Source of the DNA: an uncultured Eubacteriales bacterium
Lineage (GTDB): Bacteria; Bacillota; Clostridia; Oscillospirales; Butyricicoccaceae
Direction: 5' to 3'
Length of the DNA stretch: 16,876 bases
NCBI GenBank assembly: GCA_900555855.1
Contig: USML01000036.1
Span: 1-16,876, forward strand
The notes under the pieces were generated by a model. That model ran no database searches and was not told the DNA's origin. It saw only the letters and a program-made list of their open reading frames with translations. Within the stretch, counting starts at the first letter, position 1. Each line of letters begins with the position of its first letter. Positions 7,941-15,118 of this stretch are shown piece after piece. The translations under genes were made by a program, and so were the position numbers.

Positions 7941-8888
7941 ATGGCAAAGGATCATGCAAAAATCTATCAGGGCTTCATCGACGAGGAGCTTGCTTCAGCC
8001 TCCGGCACCCAGTGGATGGCGGCGGGCGAGGGGCAGGTCCGCTTTTGCGGCGGCAAGGAGGTTGAGGTCAACGACCTGAGCACCACGGGCCTGGGCGATT
8101 ATGACAGCAGCAAGACGGACGGCACGGCTTATCCTGCCGGTGCAGTCACCAGCAGCTGGAGCGCCCAGACACTGAGCATGGATCGGGGCGTGAAGTTTGC
8201 GCTGGACCGCACCTCTCCCCAGGATATCGGCTTTGACGCCAGCGTGGAGGCTGTGGTGCGGGAGTTTGCCCGCAGCCAGCTGGCCAAGGAGCAGGACGCT
8301 TACCGCATCCATAAGCTCTATTCGCTGGCCGCCGCAGACAGCACCCACAAGGGCACCCATGTGCTGGATTTTGAGATCGGCACGGACGACATCGTGGACA
8401 AGCTGTGCGGCCTGGTCCAGACGCTGGAAAATGACAGCGAGCGCAGCGGCGGCTTTGTGGCCATGGTGGCCGCGGATCAGAAGACGGCCTTTTTGAAGGC
8501 CTCCGCCCAGACCTTTAACAACATTGCCTTTGAGCAGACGGTGGAGATCAACGGCGTTTCCTATGAGCATGTGATGATGCTCAACGACCTGCCCTGTATT
8601 TTCGTGCCTACCAGCAGAATGCATACCGTCATTGCCGCCCAGAGCGGCAGAGGTCAGCAGGCTGCGGGCGGCATCCGTGCCGGCACCGGTGCGAAGCGGA
8701 TCCTGGCAGTGGTCACGGCGTGGGATGCACCGCTGGCTGTGGCCCGGATCGACAGCCTGAAGCAGTTTGGCCCGCAGGAGAATCAGCTGTTTGACGGCAC
8801 CGCCATTCAGGCGAGATATCTCTACGATCTGTATGTGCCCGACGGCAAGGTTGGCACCATCGGCGCGCTGGTGGAGAAGACGGCCTGA
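7941..8888 (+). CDS. HK97-fold phage major capsid protein
   Basis: A 315-residue protein resembling the HK97-type major capsid family of Firmicute phages. Features include an N-arm region (QGFIDEELASASGTQWM), the strand VEVNDLSTTGLGDYD at about 41-55, the block SMDRGVKFALDRTSPQD at about 79-95, a long spine-like helix at about 100-130 (EAVVREFARSQLAKEQDAYR), and a late A-domain segment. It should form the icosahedral shell. GAAGGAGG 8 bases upstream fixes the start; the frame is open further upstream but has no such site. It lacks an N-terminal scaffold (delta) domain, and no scaffold, protease, portal or terminase gene precedes it. Codons are biased to GCC/GGC/GAC/AAG, unlike the GCG/CGG-rich genes after it, which suggests high expression. 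A stand-alone encapsulin is less likely because connector and tail genes follow with one base of overlap. Confidence 0.85.
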   Translation: MAKDHAKIYQGFIDEELASASGTQWMAAGEGQVRFCGGKEVEVNDLSTTGLGDYDSSKTDGTAYPAGAVTSSWSAQTLSMDRGVKFALDRTSPQDIGFDASVEAVVREFARSQLAKEQDAYRIHKLYSLAAADSTHKGTHVLDFEIGTDDIVDKLCGLVQTLENDSERSGGFVAMVAADQKTAFLKASAQTFNNIAFEQTVEINGVSYEHVMMLNDLPCIFVPTSRMHTVIAAQSGRGQQAAGGIRAGTGAKRILAVVTAWDAPLAVARIDSLKQFGPQENQLFDGTAIQARYLYDLYVPDGKVGTIGALVEKTA

Positions 8889-9238
8889 TGAACGCCGGAT
8901 TTGCAGAGGGCGGCGCGGAACGCATCCGGCAGCAGGCGAGAGTGATCTCGGGGCTGGAGCTGCCGGCAGAGCGGGAGACGGCGCTGCTGGAGACGCTGGC
9001 CGCCCATGCGCTGGGGCATTGCGGCCGCGGGGATATTCCCGAGGAGATGGAGGGCGCGCTGGCGGTTTTGCTGGCGCGGCTCTTCCGAGAGGGGCTGGAG
9101 CGGCCGGTGAGCTCGGTCAAGCGGGGCGATACCGCCATCACCTATGACCGGCAGCAGCCTTCGTTTGAGGCGCTGCTGGCGCCCTTCGTCCGGCTGCGCA
9201 GCCCGGAAAGGAGCTGGAAGCGGGATGCTGGAGCATGA
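8888..9238 (+). CDS. Head-tail connector-like protein (gp6/YqbG position)
   Basis: A 116-residue, mainly helical protein. The segments ERIRQQARVISGLEL, ETALLETLAAHALGHCG and EGALAVLLARLFREGLERPV, followed by VSSVKRGDTAITYD, match the general layout of small phage head-tail adaptors of the gp6/YqbG kind (helical bundle, then a short ‘V.SI..GD..I.Y’ tail). Such proteins form a ring under the portal and join the head to the tail. The start overlaps the capsid stop (TGATG). Assignment rests on this tail motif and on position right after the capsid gene. If real, it implies a portal partner, yet none is encoded here. Confidence 0.6.
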   Translation: MNAGFAEGGAERIRQQARVISGLELPAERETALLETLAAHALGHCGRGDIPEEMEGALAVLLARLFREGLERPVSSVKRGDTAITYDRQQPSFEALLAPFVRLRSPERSWKRDAGA

Positions 9239-9575
9239 GATCCTGCGGGAGACCATGACGGACCGGGGGGATTTTTTCCGGCAGATCTGGGACGGGGAAG
9301 GGTATCAGACGGCGCAGGTCTATGAAGCGCTGCCCTGTGCCCTTTCCCGGGGCAGCCATACGGCGGTGCCCCGGCTGCGGAGCGCTCTGGCGGGCGCCGC
9401 GGAGAGCAGCTTCCGGATGATGCTGTATCTGCCGAAGGGGACAAGGCTGCTGGCCGGCGACCGGGCGGAGATCCTGCGGGAGGGACAGAAATACCGGGGG
9501 ATCTGCAGCGCATCGCTGGGATATGAGAGCTTTGCGCTGGCGGCAGTGGAGATCCAGGAGGTGACGGAGGCATGA
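9225..9575 (+). CDS. Head-closure / DUF3599 (YqbH)-like protein
   Basis: A 116-residue protein starting MLEHEILRETMTDRGDFFRQI and ending in a beta-rich half (MMLYLPKGTRLLAGDRAEIL, then RGICSASLGYESFALAAVEI). A short head-completion protein with an OB-like ‘L..GD.i…g..Y.v’ pattern is expected at this place; in PBSX-like phages it is the DUF3599/YqbH protein. I chose the ATG at 9225 because GGAAAGGAG lies 11 bases upstream; the frame is open earlier but overlaps the previous gene. It overlaps the connector gene by 14 bases and ends in ATGA with the next gene. Confidence 0.5.
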   Translation: MLEHEILRETMTDRGDFFRQIWDGEGYQTAQVYEALPCALSRGSHTAVPRLRSALAGAAESSFRMMLYLPKGTRLLAGDRAEILREGQKYRGICSASLGYESFALAAVEIQEVTEA

Positions 9576-10021
9576 TGGGCCTTTGGGAAATGGCGCGGCA
9601 GATCGCCCGGACGCTGACCCGGCGGACGGGGACGCCTGTTTTGGCAGGACGGATCGAGAACCCGGCGTATCCCTGCTGTCTGGCGGAGGTCTCCGGCGAG
9701 ACGGAGCTGGGCAGCCGGCAGATCCGGCGGCGGGTGCAGGTGACGCTCACCTGCTACCCCTCGCCCCGGCGGGGCAGAGAAGAGGGCATGCAGCAGCTGG
9801 ACAAGCTGGAGCGTGCGGCGGCGGAGGGCTTTGCGCTGGGCGAGCGGAAGCTCTGCCCCGCGGCGCTGGAGAGCGAGATCAGCAGCAGCCAGCTGCCGCA
9901 GGTGCGGTTTTCGCTGGAGTTTTATGATACGCCCGGCGGAAGCGGCGCGGAGGGCGGCGGAGAGATTGCGGAGAAGATGGGCTCTCTCTCGCTGACCATG
10001 GAAACGGAAAAGGAGGAATGA
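9572..10021 (+). CDS. Tail terminator-like protein (DUF6838/XkdJ position)
   Basis: A 149-residue protein directly before the sheath gene, where PBSX-type clusters carry a small tail terminator or tail completion protein (DUF6838-like). The visible pattern fits: an N-terminal helix (MARQIARTLTRRTG), a strand pair around ENPAYPCCLAEVSGE, RRRVQVTLTCYPS with the following variable loop, a helix QQLDKLERAAAEGFAL, and a late strand VRFSLEFYD. Such proteins cap the tube and sheath at full length and dock the tail to the head. Start at the ATG of the ATGATG overlapping the previous stop; the second ATG (9575) is equally possible. Family call is moderate. Confidence 0.5.
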   Translation: MMGLWEMARQIARTLTRRTGTPVLAGRIENPAYPCCLAEVSGETELGSRQIRRRVQVTLTCYPSPRRGREEGMQQLDKLERAAAEGFALGERKLCPAALESEISSSQLPQVRFSLEFYDTPGGSGAEGGGEIAEKMGSLSLTMETEKEE

Positions 10022-10024
10022 GAG

Positions 10025-11074
10025 ATGGGCTTGCCCCAGATCATCATCAATTTCAGAACGGCGGGCAGCAGCGCTGTGCGCCGCAGCGCCCGGGGACAGG
10101 CGGTCCTGCTGGCGGAGGGCGAGAAGGCGGAGCTTTACAGCTTTTCCGAAGCGGAGCAGGCGGAGAGCGCCGGGCTGGCGGAGGACTGCCGGAGACTTTT
10201 GCGGCTGTGCTTTTTGGGCGGGCCGGCCAAGGTGCTGCTTTACCGCTATCCCAAGGGAGAGGAGACGGCAGCACTGGCGCGGTGTGCGCCGGCGGCAGAG
10301 GGCGGCTGGCTCTGCGCGCCGCAGATGGATGCGCAGACGGTGACGGCCTTTGTCAAAAGCAAGCGGGCAGAGGGCCGGCCCCTGCGGGCCGTGGTCAGCA
10401 GCGAGGCGGGGCCGGACTGCGCCGGCATCGTCAACCTGACCACCCAGGGCATCACTGTTTTGCTGGAGGGAAAGACGGAAAGCGTGGATACGGCGGACTA
10501 CTGCGCCCGCATCGCCGGCATCCTGGCGGGGCTTTCTCTACGGGAGAGCGCGACCTATTATCCGCTGCCGGAGGTCACGGGCTTTGTCAGCAGCCAGGAC
10601 GAGGAGGCGGACATTGCCGCAGGCAGGCTGATCCTGGATCAGGGCAGCGAGGGCGCACGCATCGCCCGGGCCGTTACCAGCCTGACGACCCTTTCCCAGC
10701 CGGGAGACAGCGCCTTTCAGAAGATCAAGATCGCGGAGGGCGTGGATCTGATCCGGGCGGATATCCGCAGCGTGTTTGAGAGCGAATATGTGGGAAAGGT
10801 ACTCAACGATTATGATTCCAAGCTGCTGCTGGTGACGGCCATCAACAGCTATTTTGCCGGGCTGGAGGGCAGCGTTTTGGATACGGGACGGCGAAACACG
10901 GCGGCGGTGGATTTTGAGGCCCAGAAGCATTGGCTGGAAGGCCGGGGCGTGGATACCGCCGCGCTGAGCGATACGGCCATCCTTTCCGCCAATACCGGCA
11001 GCCAGGTGTTTCTCCGGGCAAATTTGCGGTTTGCAGACGCCATGGAGGACCTGACCTTTGAGATCAGCATGTAA
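10025..11074 (+). CDS. Contractile tail sheath protein (XkdK-like)
   Basis: A 349-residue sheath protein. The N-terminus MGLPQIIINFRTAGSSAVRR followed by a hydrophobic strand is typical of short Clostridia sheath proteins of the XkdK/diffocin type. The core contains TADYCARIAGILAGLSLRES and VTGFVSSQDEEADIAAGRLIL, and the C-terminal LRFADAMEDLTFEISM supplies the handshake strand used between sheath subunits. It surrounds the tube and shortens on firing to drive it into the target envelope. At about 350 residues it is shorter than PBSX XkdK (about 466) but normal for minimal sheaths. AAGGAGG at 10010-10015 supports the start. This gene makes the cluster a contractile (myovirus- or R-type-like) system, not a siphovirus one. 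Confidence 0.93.
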   Translation: MGLPQIIINFRTAGSSAVRRSARGQAVLLAEGEKAELYSFSEAEQAESAGLAEDCRRLLRLCFLGGPAKVLLYRYPKGEETAALARCAPAAEGGWLCAPQMDAQTVTAFVKSKRAEGRPLRAVVSSEAGPDCAGIVNLTTQGITVLLEGKTESVDTADYCARIAGILAGLSLRESATYYPLPEVTGFVSSQDEEADIAAGRLILDQGSEGARIARAVTSLTTLSQPGDSAFQKIKIAEGVDLIRADIRSVFESEYVGKVLNDYDSKLLLVTAINSYFAGLEGSVLDTGRRNTAAVDFEAQKHWLEGRGVDTAALSDTAILSANTGSQVFLRANLRFADAMEDLTFEISM

Positions 11075-11086
11075 AGGAGGAGAAGC

Positions 11087-11539
11087 ATGGCAGCATGGAG
11101 CGCGAGCCGGGTCCTTTCCGGCTCTTTTGCAGAGATCTGGGTGGACGGCAGCCGCATCGCGGAGGCCAGCGGCATTCAGATGACCATTAAGATGCAGCGC
11201 AGCGATGTGCAGATCGGCATGGATGTGGATTCCAAGATCACCGGCTGGCGGGGCGAGGGTCAGCTGCGTCTGCGGCAGGTGTTCAGCCGGTTTTTTGACA
11301 TCGTGGAGGGGGCCGCCGAGGGGAAGGATATCCGGGTGACCATCACCACGGCGCTGAAGGATCCGGACAGTGTCAACGGCGAGGAGGAGCGCTACAGCGT
11401 GGATAATGTGGCGCTGGAAAGCCTGCCGCTGGTGAACTATGCGGCGGGCAAGGTGAACGAGCAGACGGTGCCCTTCCGGTTTTTGCCCGGCGATCTGAAG
11501 CAGCTTTCCGCCATCGGCGTCACGGAGGCGCTGGCATGA
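11087..11539 (+). CDS. Tail tube protein (XkdM-like)
   Basis: A 150-residue protein, the usual size of XkdM-type tube subunits (about 145). Typical traits: VLSGSFAEIWVDGSRIAEAS at the start, the MTIKMQRSDVQIGMD and KITGWRGEGQLRLRQVFSRF blocks, a mid-protein ‘LKDPDSVNGEEERYSVDNV’ strand pair, and the end TVPFRFLPGDLKQL. Stacked hexamers form the inner tube that penetrates the target on contraction. It follows the sheath gene after a strong AAAGGAGG site. A typical pair of sheath and tube implies a working needle. Confidence 0.92.
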   Translation: MAAWSASRVLSGSFAEIWVDGSRIAEASGIQMTIKMQRSDVQIGMDVDSKITGWRGEGQLRLRQVFSRFFDIVEGAAEGKDIRVTITTALKDPDSVNGEEERYSVDNVALESLPLVNYAAGKVNEQTVPFRFLPGDLKQLSAIGVTEALA

Positions 11540-12111
11540 GCACGGCAGAGCAGTGGGCCGCGGCACTGGGCGCGGAGCAGGCGGGGTTTTCTCTGCGGTT
11601 CCAGCGGCTGGGGCTGGAGGCCCGGTGCCGGCCGCTGCAGGCGGACGAAGTGGAGGAATGCCGCCGGATGGGCGGCGAAAAGGGTCTGCGCTATGCGCTG
11701 TATCTTTCCTGCGACGCCTTGCGGCAGGCGGGAGAGCAGCTCAGGCTGCAGGGAGCGCTGGCCATGAGCTTTGACATCACCCGGCGGCTGGCCTACGGCG
11801 ATATTCTGGCGGCAGGCGGCGCGATCCTGGAAAAGAGCGGCGCGGCAGGCGCGCAGGTGAGCCTTTTGGAGGAAGGACCGGAGGGGCAGCGGGCGATGGA
11901 GCTTTCCGCCGGGGAGACGCCCTTCTGGCAGAAGCAGCCGGAGGAGCCGGGAGAGACGGCGCCGGAAGATGACCCGGAACAGGCGGCAGCGGAGGAATAT
12001 GGGCTGCGGCAGCTCTTTTCCCGGCAGGAGGAGGAGCGCGGCGAGGACACCGTTTTGGAGCTGGCGCGGGTCTTTGCCCGGCGGCTGGTCTCCGCCGCGG
12101 CCAATCAGTAA
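11536..12111 (+). CDS. Tail assembly chaperone-like protein (XkdN position) with acidic C-terminal extension
   Basis: A 191-residue protein in the tail chaperone (XkdN) slot, overlapping the tube stop as ATGA. The first ~110 residues contain a FSLRFQRLGLEARCRPLQAD opening and an ITRRLAYGDILAAGGAILEK helix that would suit a chaperone of this type. Residues about 130-160 are a Pro/Glu/Asp-rich linker and 160-191 a helix (EDTVLELARVFARRLVSA). In many long-tailed phages this gene makes a longer product by programmed frameshifting, and both forms load the tape measure protein during assembly. I see no heptameric slippery site here and no tape measure gene follows. The family call is by position and general resemblance, so it is moderate. 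Confidence 0.55.
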   Translation: MSTAEQWAAALGAEQAGFSLRFQRLGLEARCRPLQADEVEECRRMGGEKGLRYALYLSCDALRQAGEQLRLQGALAMSFDITRRLAYGDILAAGGAILEKSGAAGAQVSLLEEGPEGQRAMELSAGETPFWQKQPEEPGETAPEDDPEQAAAEEYGLRQLFSRQEEERGEDTVLELARVFARRLVSAAANQ

Positions 12112-12138
12112 ATCACTTAAACATAAAGAGGAGGACTT

Positions 12139-12771
12139 ATGGCGCACAAGACGAGGACCATGGTCCTGCAGCAGAGCGACGAGGGGGAGAACCGGCTGGA
12201 GCTGCCGGTGAACCCCAGAACGGTGGTGATCTCCCGGCCGCAGAACCTGCTGCGCTATCAGACCATTGACGGAGAGAGCATTCAGGCGGCCCGGGGGAAG
12301 GGTCTGACGCAGGTGGCGCTGGAGACCTTTCTGCCGGGAGAGAGCTCCCGGTTTTACCTGGGCACTGCGCCGGAGGAGGCGCTGGCGCTGCTGCGGCAAT
12401 GGAAGGAGAACGGAACGCCGGTGCGGCTGATGATCTCCGGGACGGAGCTGGACGAGCTGTTTCTCCTTGCGGAGCTGCGGCAGAGCCTGCAGGAGGGGGA
12501 TGCGGATGTGGGCATCATGATCCTGCTGAAGGAATACCGGTTTCTTTCGCTGGGAGAAAACGGAACCGCGCTGCAGGGCGCGGGAGGTCTGCTGGTCCGG
12601 GCGGATGAACGGGAGACGCCGGCAGTCTATATCACGGGGCAGGGAGAGGATCTCTGGACGATCTCCCGCCGCCTGCTGGGCGACGGGAGCCGATGGAAGG
12701 AGCTGGCCCGGCGCAACGGCATCAGCGACCCCCACGGACTGCCCAAGGGAAAGGAGATCTGGCTCACATGA
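12139..12771 (+). CDS. LysM-domain tail/baseplate protein (XkdP-like)
   Basis: A 210-residue protein. The N-terminal part has the XkdP-family signature ELPVNPRTVVIS at about 21-32, then the strand LTQVALETFLPG. The C-terminal residues 162-209 are a LysM domain (VYITGQGEDLWTISRRLLGD … ELARRNGI … LPKGKEIWL). In this family the protein sits at the tube-baseplate junction near the hub; LysM can also bind peptidoglycan. GAGGAGGA before the ATG supports the start. It lies only 27 bp after the chaperone-like gene. In PBSX-type clusters a tape measure gene of 2 kb or more separates these two, so its absence here is striking. The stop overlaps the next start (ATGA). Confidence 0.88.
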   Translation: MAHKTRTMVLQQSDEGENRLELPVNPRTVVISRPQNLLRYQTIDGESIQAARGKGLTQVALETFLPGESSRFYLGTAPEEALALLRQWKENGTPVRLMISGTELDELFLLAELRQSLQEGDADVGIMILLKEYRFLSLGENGTALQGAGGLLVRADERETPAVYITGQGEDLWTISRRLLGDGSRWKELARRNGISDPHGLPKGKEIWLT

Positions 12772-13664
12772 CGGTATGGCTGGCGGGACGGGAAATCACC
12801 GGACTGTGTACCCGGGTGATCCTGGAAAAGGATCGGGCCGCCGCGGGGATGGAAGCGACCCTCCGGGCGGTCTGCGCGCCGGAGGACGGTCGGCTGCCGA
12901 AGCTCAATCCCTCCTGCGGCGAGACATTGGAGGTCCGGGAGGGAGAGACCCAGCTGTTTTTCGGCACGGTGGAGACCATCCGGTATGACGCGGCGGCGCT
13001 GACGCTGATCCTGCAGTGCTTCGATCCGGCGGCGCGGCTGGCCCGGTGCCAGTGCTATGGGCCGCTGGAGGGAACGCCGGCGGAGATCGCGGCGGCCCTT
13101 TGCAGGGAATGCGGTCTGGAGCCGGGAACGCTGGCGGAGGGCAGCGGACAGGTCACCCGGCTGGGGGCGCTCTGCGGCAGGAGCGCCTACCGGGGCATCC
13201 GGCAGGTCTATGGCGAGGGCTATACGGTGGAATACCGGGAGGGAAGGATCTCGGTGGTGGCCGTGGGCGAGAGCCGCGCCGTATTGGATGGCGGAAGGCT
13301 GTTGGCGCTGACGGCAAAGAATACGGCGGAGGACGCGGTGAACCGGGTAAGGGTCTGCGGCGGAGGGCGGATCCTGGCAGAGGTCAGCGACCCGGCAGGA
13401 CTGGCGCAGCAGGGGCTGCGGCAGAAAACGGAGAGCCCTTCTTCGGCCTATGCCATGCCGCGGGAGCAGGCGGAGGCCGGGCTTCGGGGCATGAAGCGGG
13501 AGGCGAGCGCTGTTTTGGAGGGGCTGTATGCCGTCCGGTGCGGGCAGCGGGTGACGCTGGACCGGCCCATGGCGGGCGCTTACGGCGATTATGCGGTCAC
13601 GGCGGTGCGGCTTTGCTGCGGCGGCGGAAGGAAGACCACGGAACTGGAGATGGAGGGCATATGA
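12768..13664 (+). CDS. Baseplate hub protein (XkdQ-like, gpD/gp27-type)
   Basis: A 298-residue protein, somewhat shorter than the usual ~320-340. It starts with a strand-rich domain (LAGREITGLCTRVILEKDR, then GETLEVREGETQLFFGTVE), continues with ALTLILQCFDPAARLARCQ, a helical region with a TPAEIAAALCRECGLEPG pattern, RGIRQVYGEGYTVEYREGRI, and ends in GQRVTLDRP.AGAYGDYAVTAV. This is the layout of the XkdQ family, the trimeric hub joining the tube to the spike. No lysozyme-type cell-wall hydrolase domain is evident. It overlaps both neighbours by 4 bases (ATGA), so hub, LysM and the next baseplate genes are probably translationally coupled. Confidence 0.85.
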   Translation: MTVWLAGREITGLCTRVILEKDRAAAGMEATLRAVCAPEDGRLPKLNPSCGETLEVREGETQLFFGTVETIRYDAAALTLILQCFDPAARLARCQCYGPLEGTPAEIAAALCRECGLEPGTLAEGSGQVTRLGALCGRSAYRGIRQVYGEGYTVEYREGRISVVAVGESRAVLDGGRLLALTAKNTAEDAVNRVRVCGGGRILAEVSDPAGLAQQGLRQKTESPSSAYAMPREQAEAGLRGMKREASAVLEGLYAVRCGQRVTLDRPMAGAYGDYAVTAVRLCCGGGRKTTELEMEGI

Positions 13665-13912
13665 CGGGAGATCCCTTTTACCGGCTGGCGGAGCTGCTGC
13701 GGCCGCAGGAGGACGGCTGGCGGCTGGTCACGGCGGAGCTGACCGATCCGGAGACGGGCGCCGTGGCGGCGCGGGGACAAGGCTGCAGCCTGCAGGGGCG
13801 GGCTGCGGAGCTGTCGCTCAGGGCGCTGCCGGCAGGCGCGCTGCTGCTTTGTCTGGACGGGCCGGAGGGCATGTATGCGCTGTGTCGCCTGACACAGCTG
13901 GAAGGAGCGTGA
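13661..13912 (+). CDS. Short DUF2577-like (XkdR-like) baseplate protein
   Basis: An 83-residue protein at the XkdR/DUF2577 slot between hub and XkdS. It begins DPFYRLAELLRPQ, as DUF2577 proteins usually do (‘…yy.l..l.’), and ends with a strand pair LPAGALLLCLDGPEGMYALCRL that matches the ‘GD.V.L…..YYVL..v’ ending. Members usually have about 90-130 residues, so this is a compact version; the middle strands are reduced. Start is by ATGA overlap with the hub stop. No other gene for a central spike is visible in the window, so this or the downstream part may serve as the piercing tip (inference). Confidence 0.6.
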   Translation: MTGDPFYRLAELLRPQEDGWRLVTAELTDPETGAVAARGQGCSLQGRAAELSLRALPAGALLLCLDGPEGMYALCRLTQLEGA

Positions 13913-13916
13913 GAGG

Positions 13917-14327
13917 ATGGCGTTTTTTGCCAAGAAAACGGCGGCGGAGCTGCCGCTGTTCCGGGAGCTTGAGACGGACCCCGCCACCGGGCAGCCGGTG
14001 ATGGAAAACGGAGACTTCCGGTATGTTTCAGGGCGGGAGGCGGTGAAGGTCTGGATCTGGCGGGCGCTGCAGCCGGAAAACGCCCGGTTCGTTTACGCCG
14101 CCCACACCGGCAGTTACGGAAACCAGCTGATGAAGCTGGCGGGGCTGGCGCTGCCGGAGGCGGAAAACCGGCTGGCACGGATGGTGCGGGAGGCGCTGCG
14201 GGTCTGCCCCTATATCACCAGCGTGGAGCGGTTTTCCTTCACGCGGGAGAAAAGCGGGCTGAAGGCCGCCTTTACGGTGAAGACCGTTTACGGCGCGCTG
14301 ACGGCGGAGAGCGAGGTAACACTGTGA
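13917..14327 (+). CDS. Baseplate wedge protein (DUF2634/XkdS, gp25-like)
   Basis: A 136-residue protein of the XkdS family. It has ELETDPATGQPVMENGDFRYVSGREAVKVWIWRALQ in pattern (diagnostic: target-strand …G… ‘A..V.I….L…..R’), then a Y..GS(Y)G(N) turn (HTGSYGNQLMKLAG), an EA.NRLARMVREALRVCPYI helix, and SVERF.FT strands ending KTVYGALTAESEVTL. Such gp25-like proteins form the wedge core that starts sheath assembly on the baseplate. GGAAGGAG (13900-13907) supports the ATG at 13917. The stop overlaps a GTG start of the baseplate J gene (GTGA). Confidence 0.87.
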   Translation: MAFFAKKTAAELPLFRELETDPATGQPVMENGDFRYVSGREAVKVWIWRALQPENARFVYAAHTGSYGNQLMKLAGLALPEAENRLARMVREALRVCPYITSVERFSFTREKSGLKAAFTVKTVYGALTAESEVTL

Positions 14328-15118
14328 ATTATGATTTTGACGCCATCCTGGGCAGGCTGCGGGAGAGCATGAGCTCCGGCGTCAGCACCATGGAGGGCAC
14401 CTTTGCGGGAGATATCCTGCAGGCCGTGGCGGCGGAGCTGGCCAGGATCTGGTCGCAGGAGATGGATACCGTCACCCAGCGGGGCTTTCTTTCCACGGCG
14501 GAGGGAGAATGGCTGGATGCCGTCTGCGGGAACTTTGGCCTGAGCCGGAAGACCGGCGAAAGCGACCGGGAGCTGCGGCAGCGGGCGCTGGAATGGATCC
14601 GGGGCCGGGGCGCCAGCGGCAACGCGGCGGACTATGAGGCCTGGGCCCTTTCCGTGGAGGGCGTGGCGGCGGCGGGCGTCGTCCCGCTGGCCCGGGGAAA
14701 CGGAACGGTGGATGTATACTATGTGCCTGCGGAAGGCGCGGAAGCGGGGCTGCAGCAGCGGGTGCAGGCCTTTCTGGAGGAGCAGCGCCCGGTGGGCGCG
14801 GATGTTCTGGCGCAGGAGGCCCAGGCCGTGGCGCTGAATGTGACGGCCACGGTGACGCTGGACGGAAGCGCGGCGCTGGAGACCGTGAAGCAGAGCTTTT
14901 TGACGCGGCTGGAGGAATATCTGAACGGCGTGCGGCTGAAAAGCGGGGGAAGGCTGGTGAGCCTGAACCGGATCATCGGCCTGCTGGTGAGCTGCGCCGG
15001 GGCGGCGGATGTTTCGGAGGTCCGCATCGACGGCAAGGCGGAAAATCTCAGCCTTTCCGCCGGGAGCTATGCCAGAGCCGGCACGGTGACGCTGACGGAG
15101 GAAGCGCAGGATGGCTGA
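14324..15118 (+). CDS. Baseplate J-like protein (XkdT)
   Basis: A 264-residue protein, about 90 shorter than typical baseplate J proteins (about 350). It carries the family hallmarks: FAGDILQAVAAELARIWSQ, FLSTAEGEWLDAVCGNFGLSR, a DRELRQRALEWIRGRGASGN segment leading to ADYEAWALSVEGV, then G.GTVDVYYVPAEG, and the C-terminal VTLDGSAALETVKQSFLTRLEEYL. These build the wedge ring that ties baseplate to fibres. The start is GTG at 14324, overlapping the XkdS stop. The N-terminal portion appears trimmed, since the D(I)L motif lies close to the start. The 3' end overlaps the next gene by 8 bases. Confidence 0.88.
   Translation: MNYDFDAILGRLRESMSSGVSTMEGTFAGDILQAVAAELARIWSQEMDTVTQRGFLSTAEGEWLDAVCGNFGLSRKTGESDRELRQRALEWIRGRGASGNAADYEAWALSVEGVAAAGVVPLARGNGTVDVYYVPAEGAEAGLQQRVQAFLEEQRPVGADVLAQEAQAVALNVTATVTLDGSAALETVKQSFLTRLEEYLNGVRLKSGGRLVSLNRIIGLLVSCAGAADVSEVRIDGKAENLSLSAGSYARAGTVTLTEEAQDG

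Noticed and set aside
7941-8888. Stand-alone encapsulin nanocompartment
   Set aside because: The gene overlaps a connector-like gene and leads a full tail operon, and the N-terminus looks like a phage capsid arm; no cargo enzyme gene with a targeting tail is adjacent. Not fully excluded.
10538-11566. Minus-strand open frame of 342 codons opposite sheath and tube genes
   Set aside because: Shadow of two confidently identified plus-strand genes; His/Gln/Arg-rich translation with no domain.
11536-12211. Programmed frameshift from the chaperone-like gene into a following frame
   Set aside because: No heptameric slippery sequence seen, and the overlapping alternative-frame translation (from 11969) has no chaperone-like or tape measure-like features.
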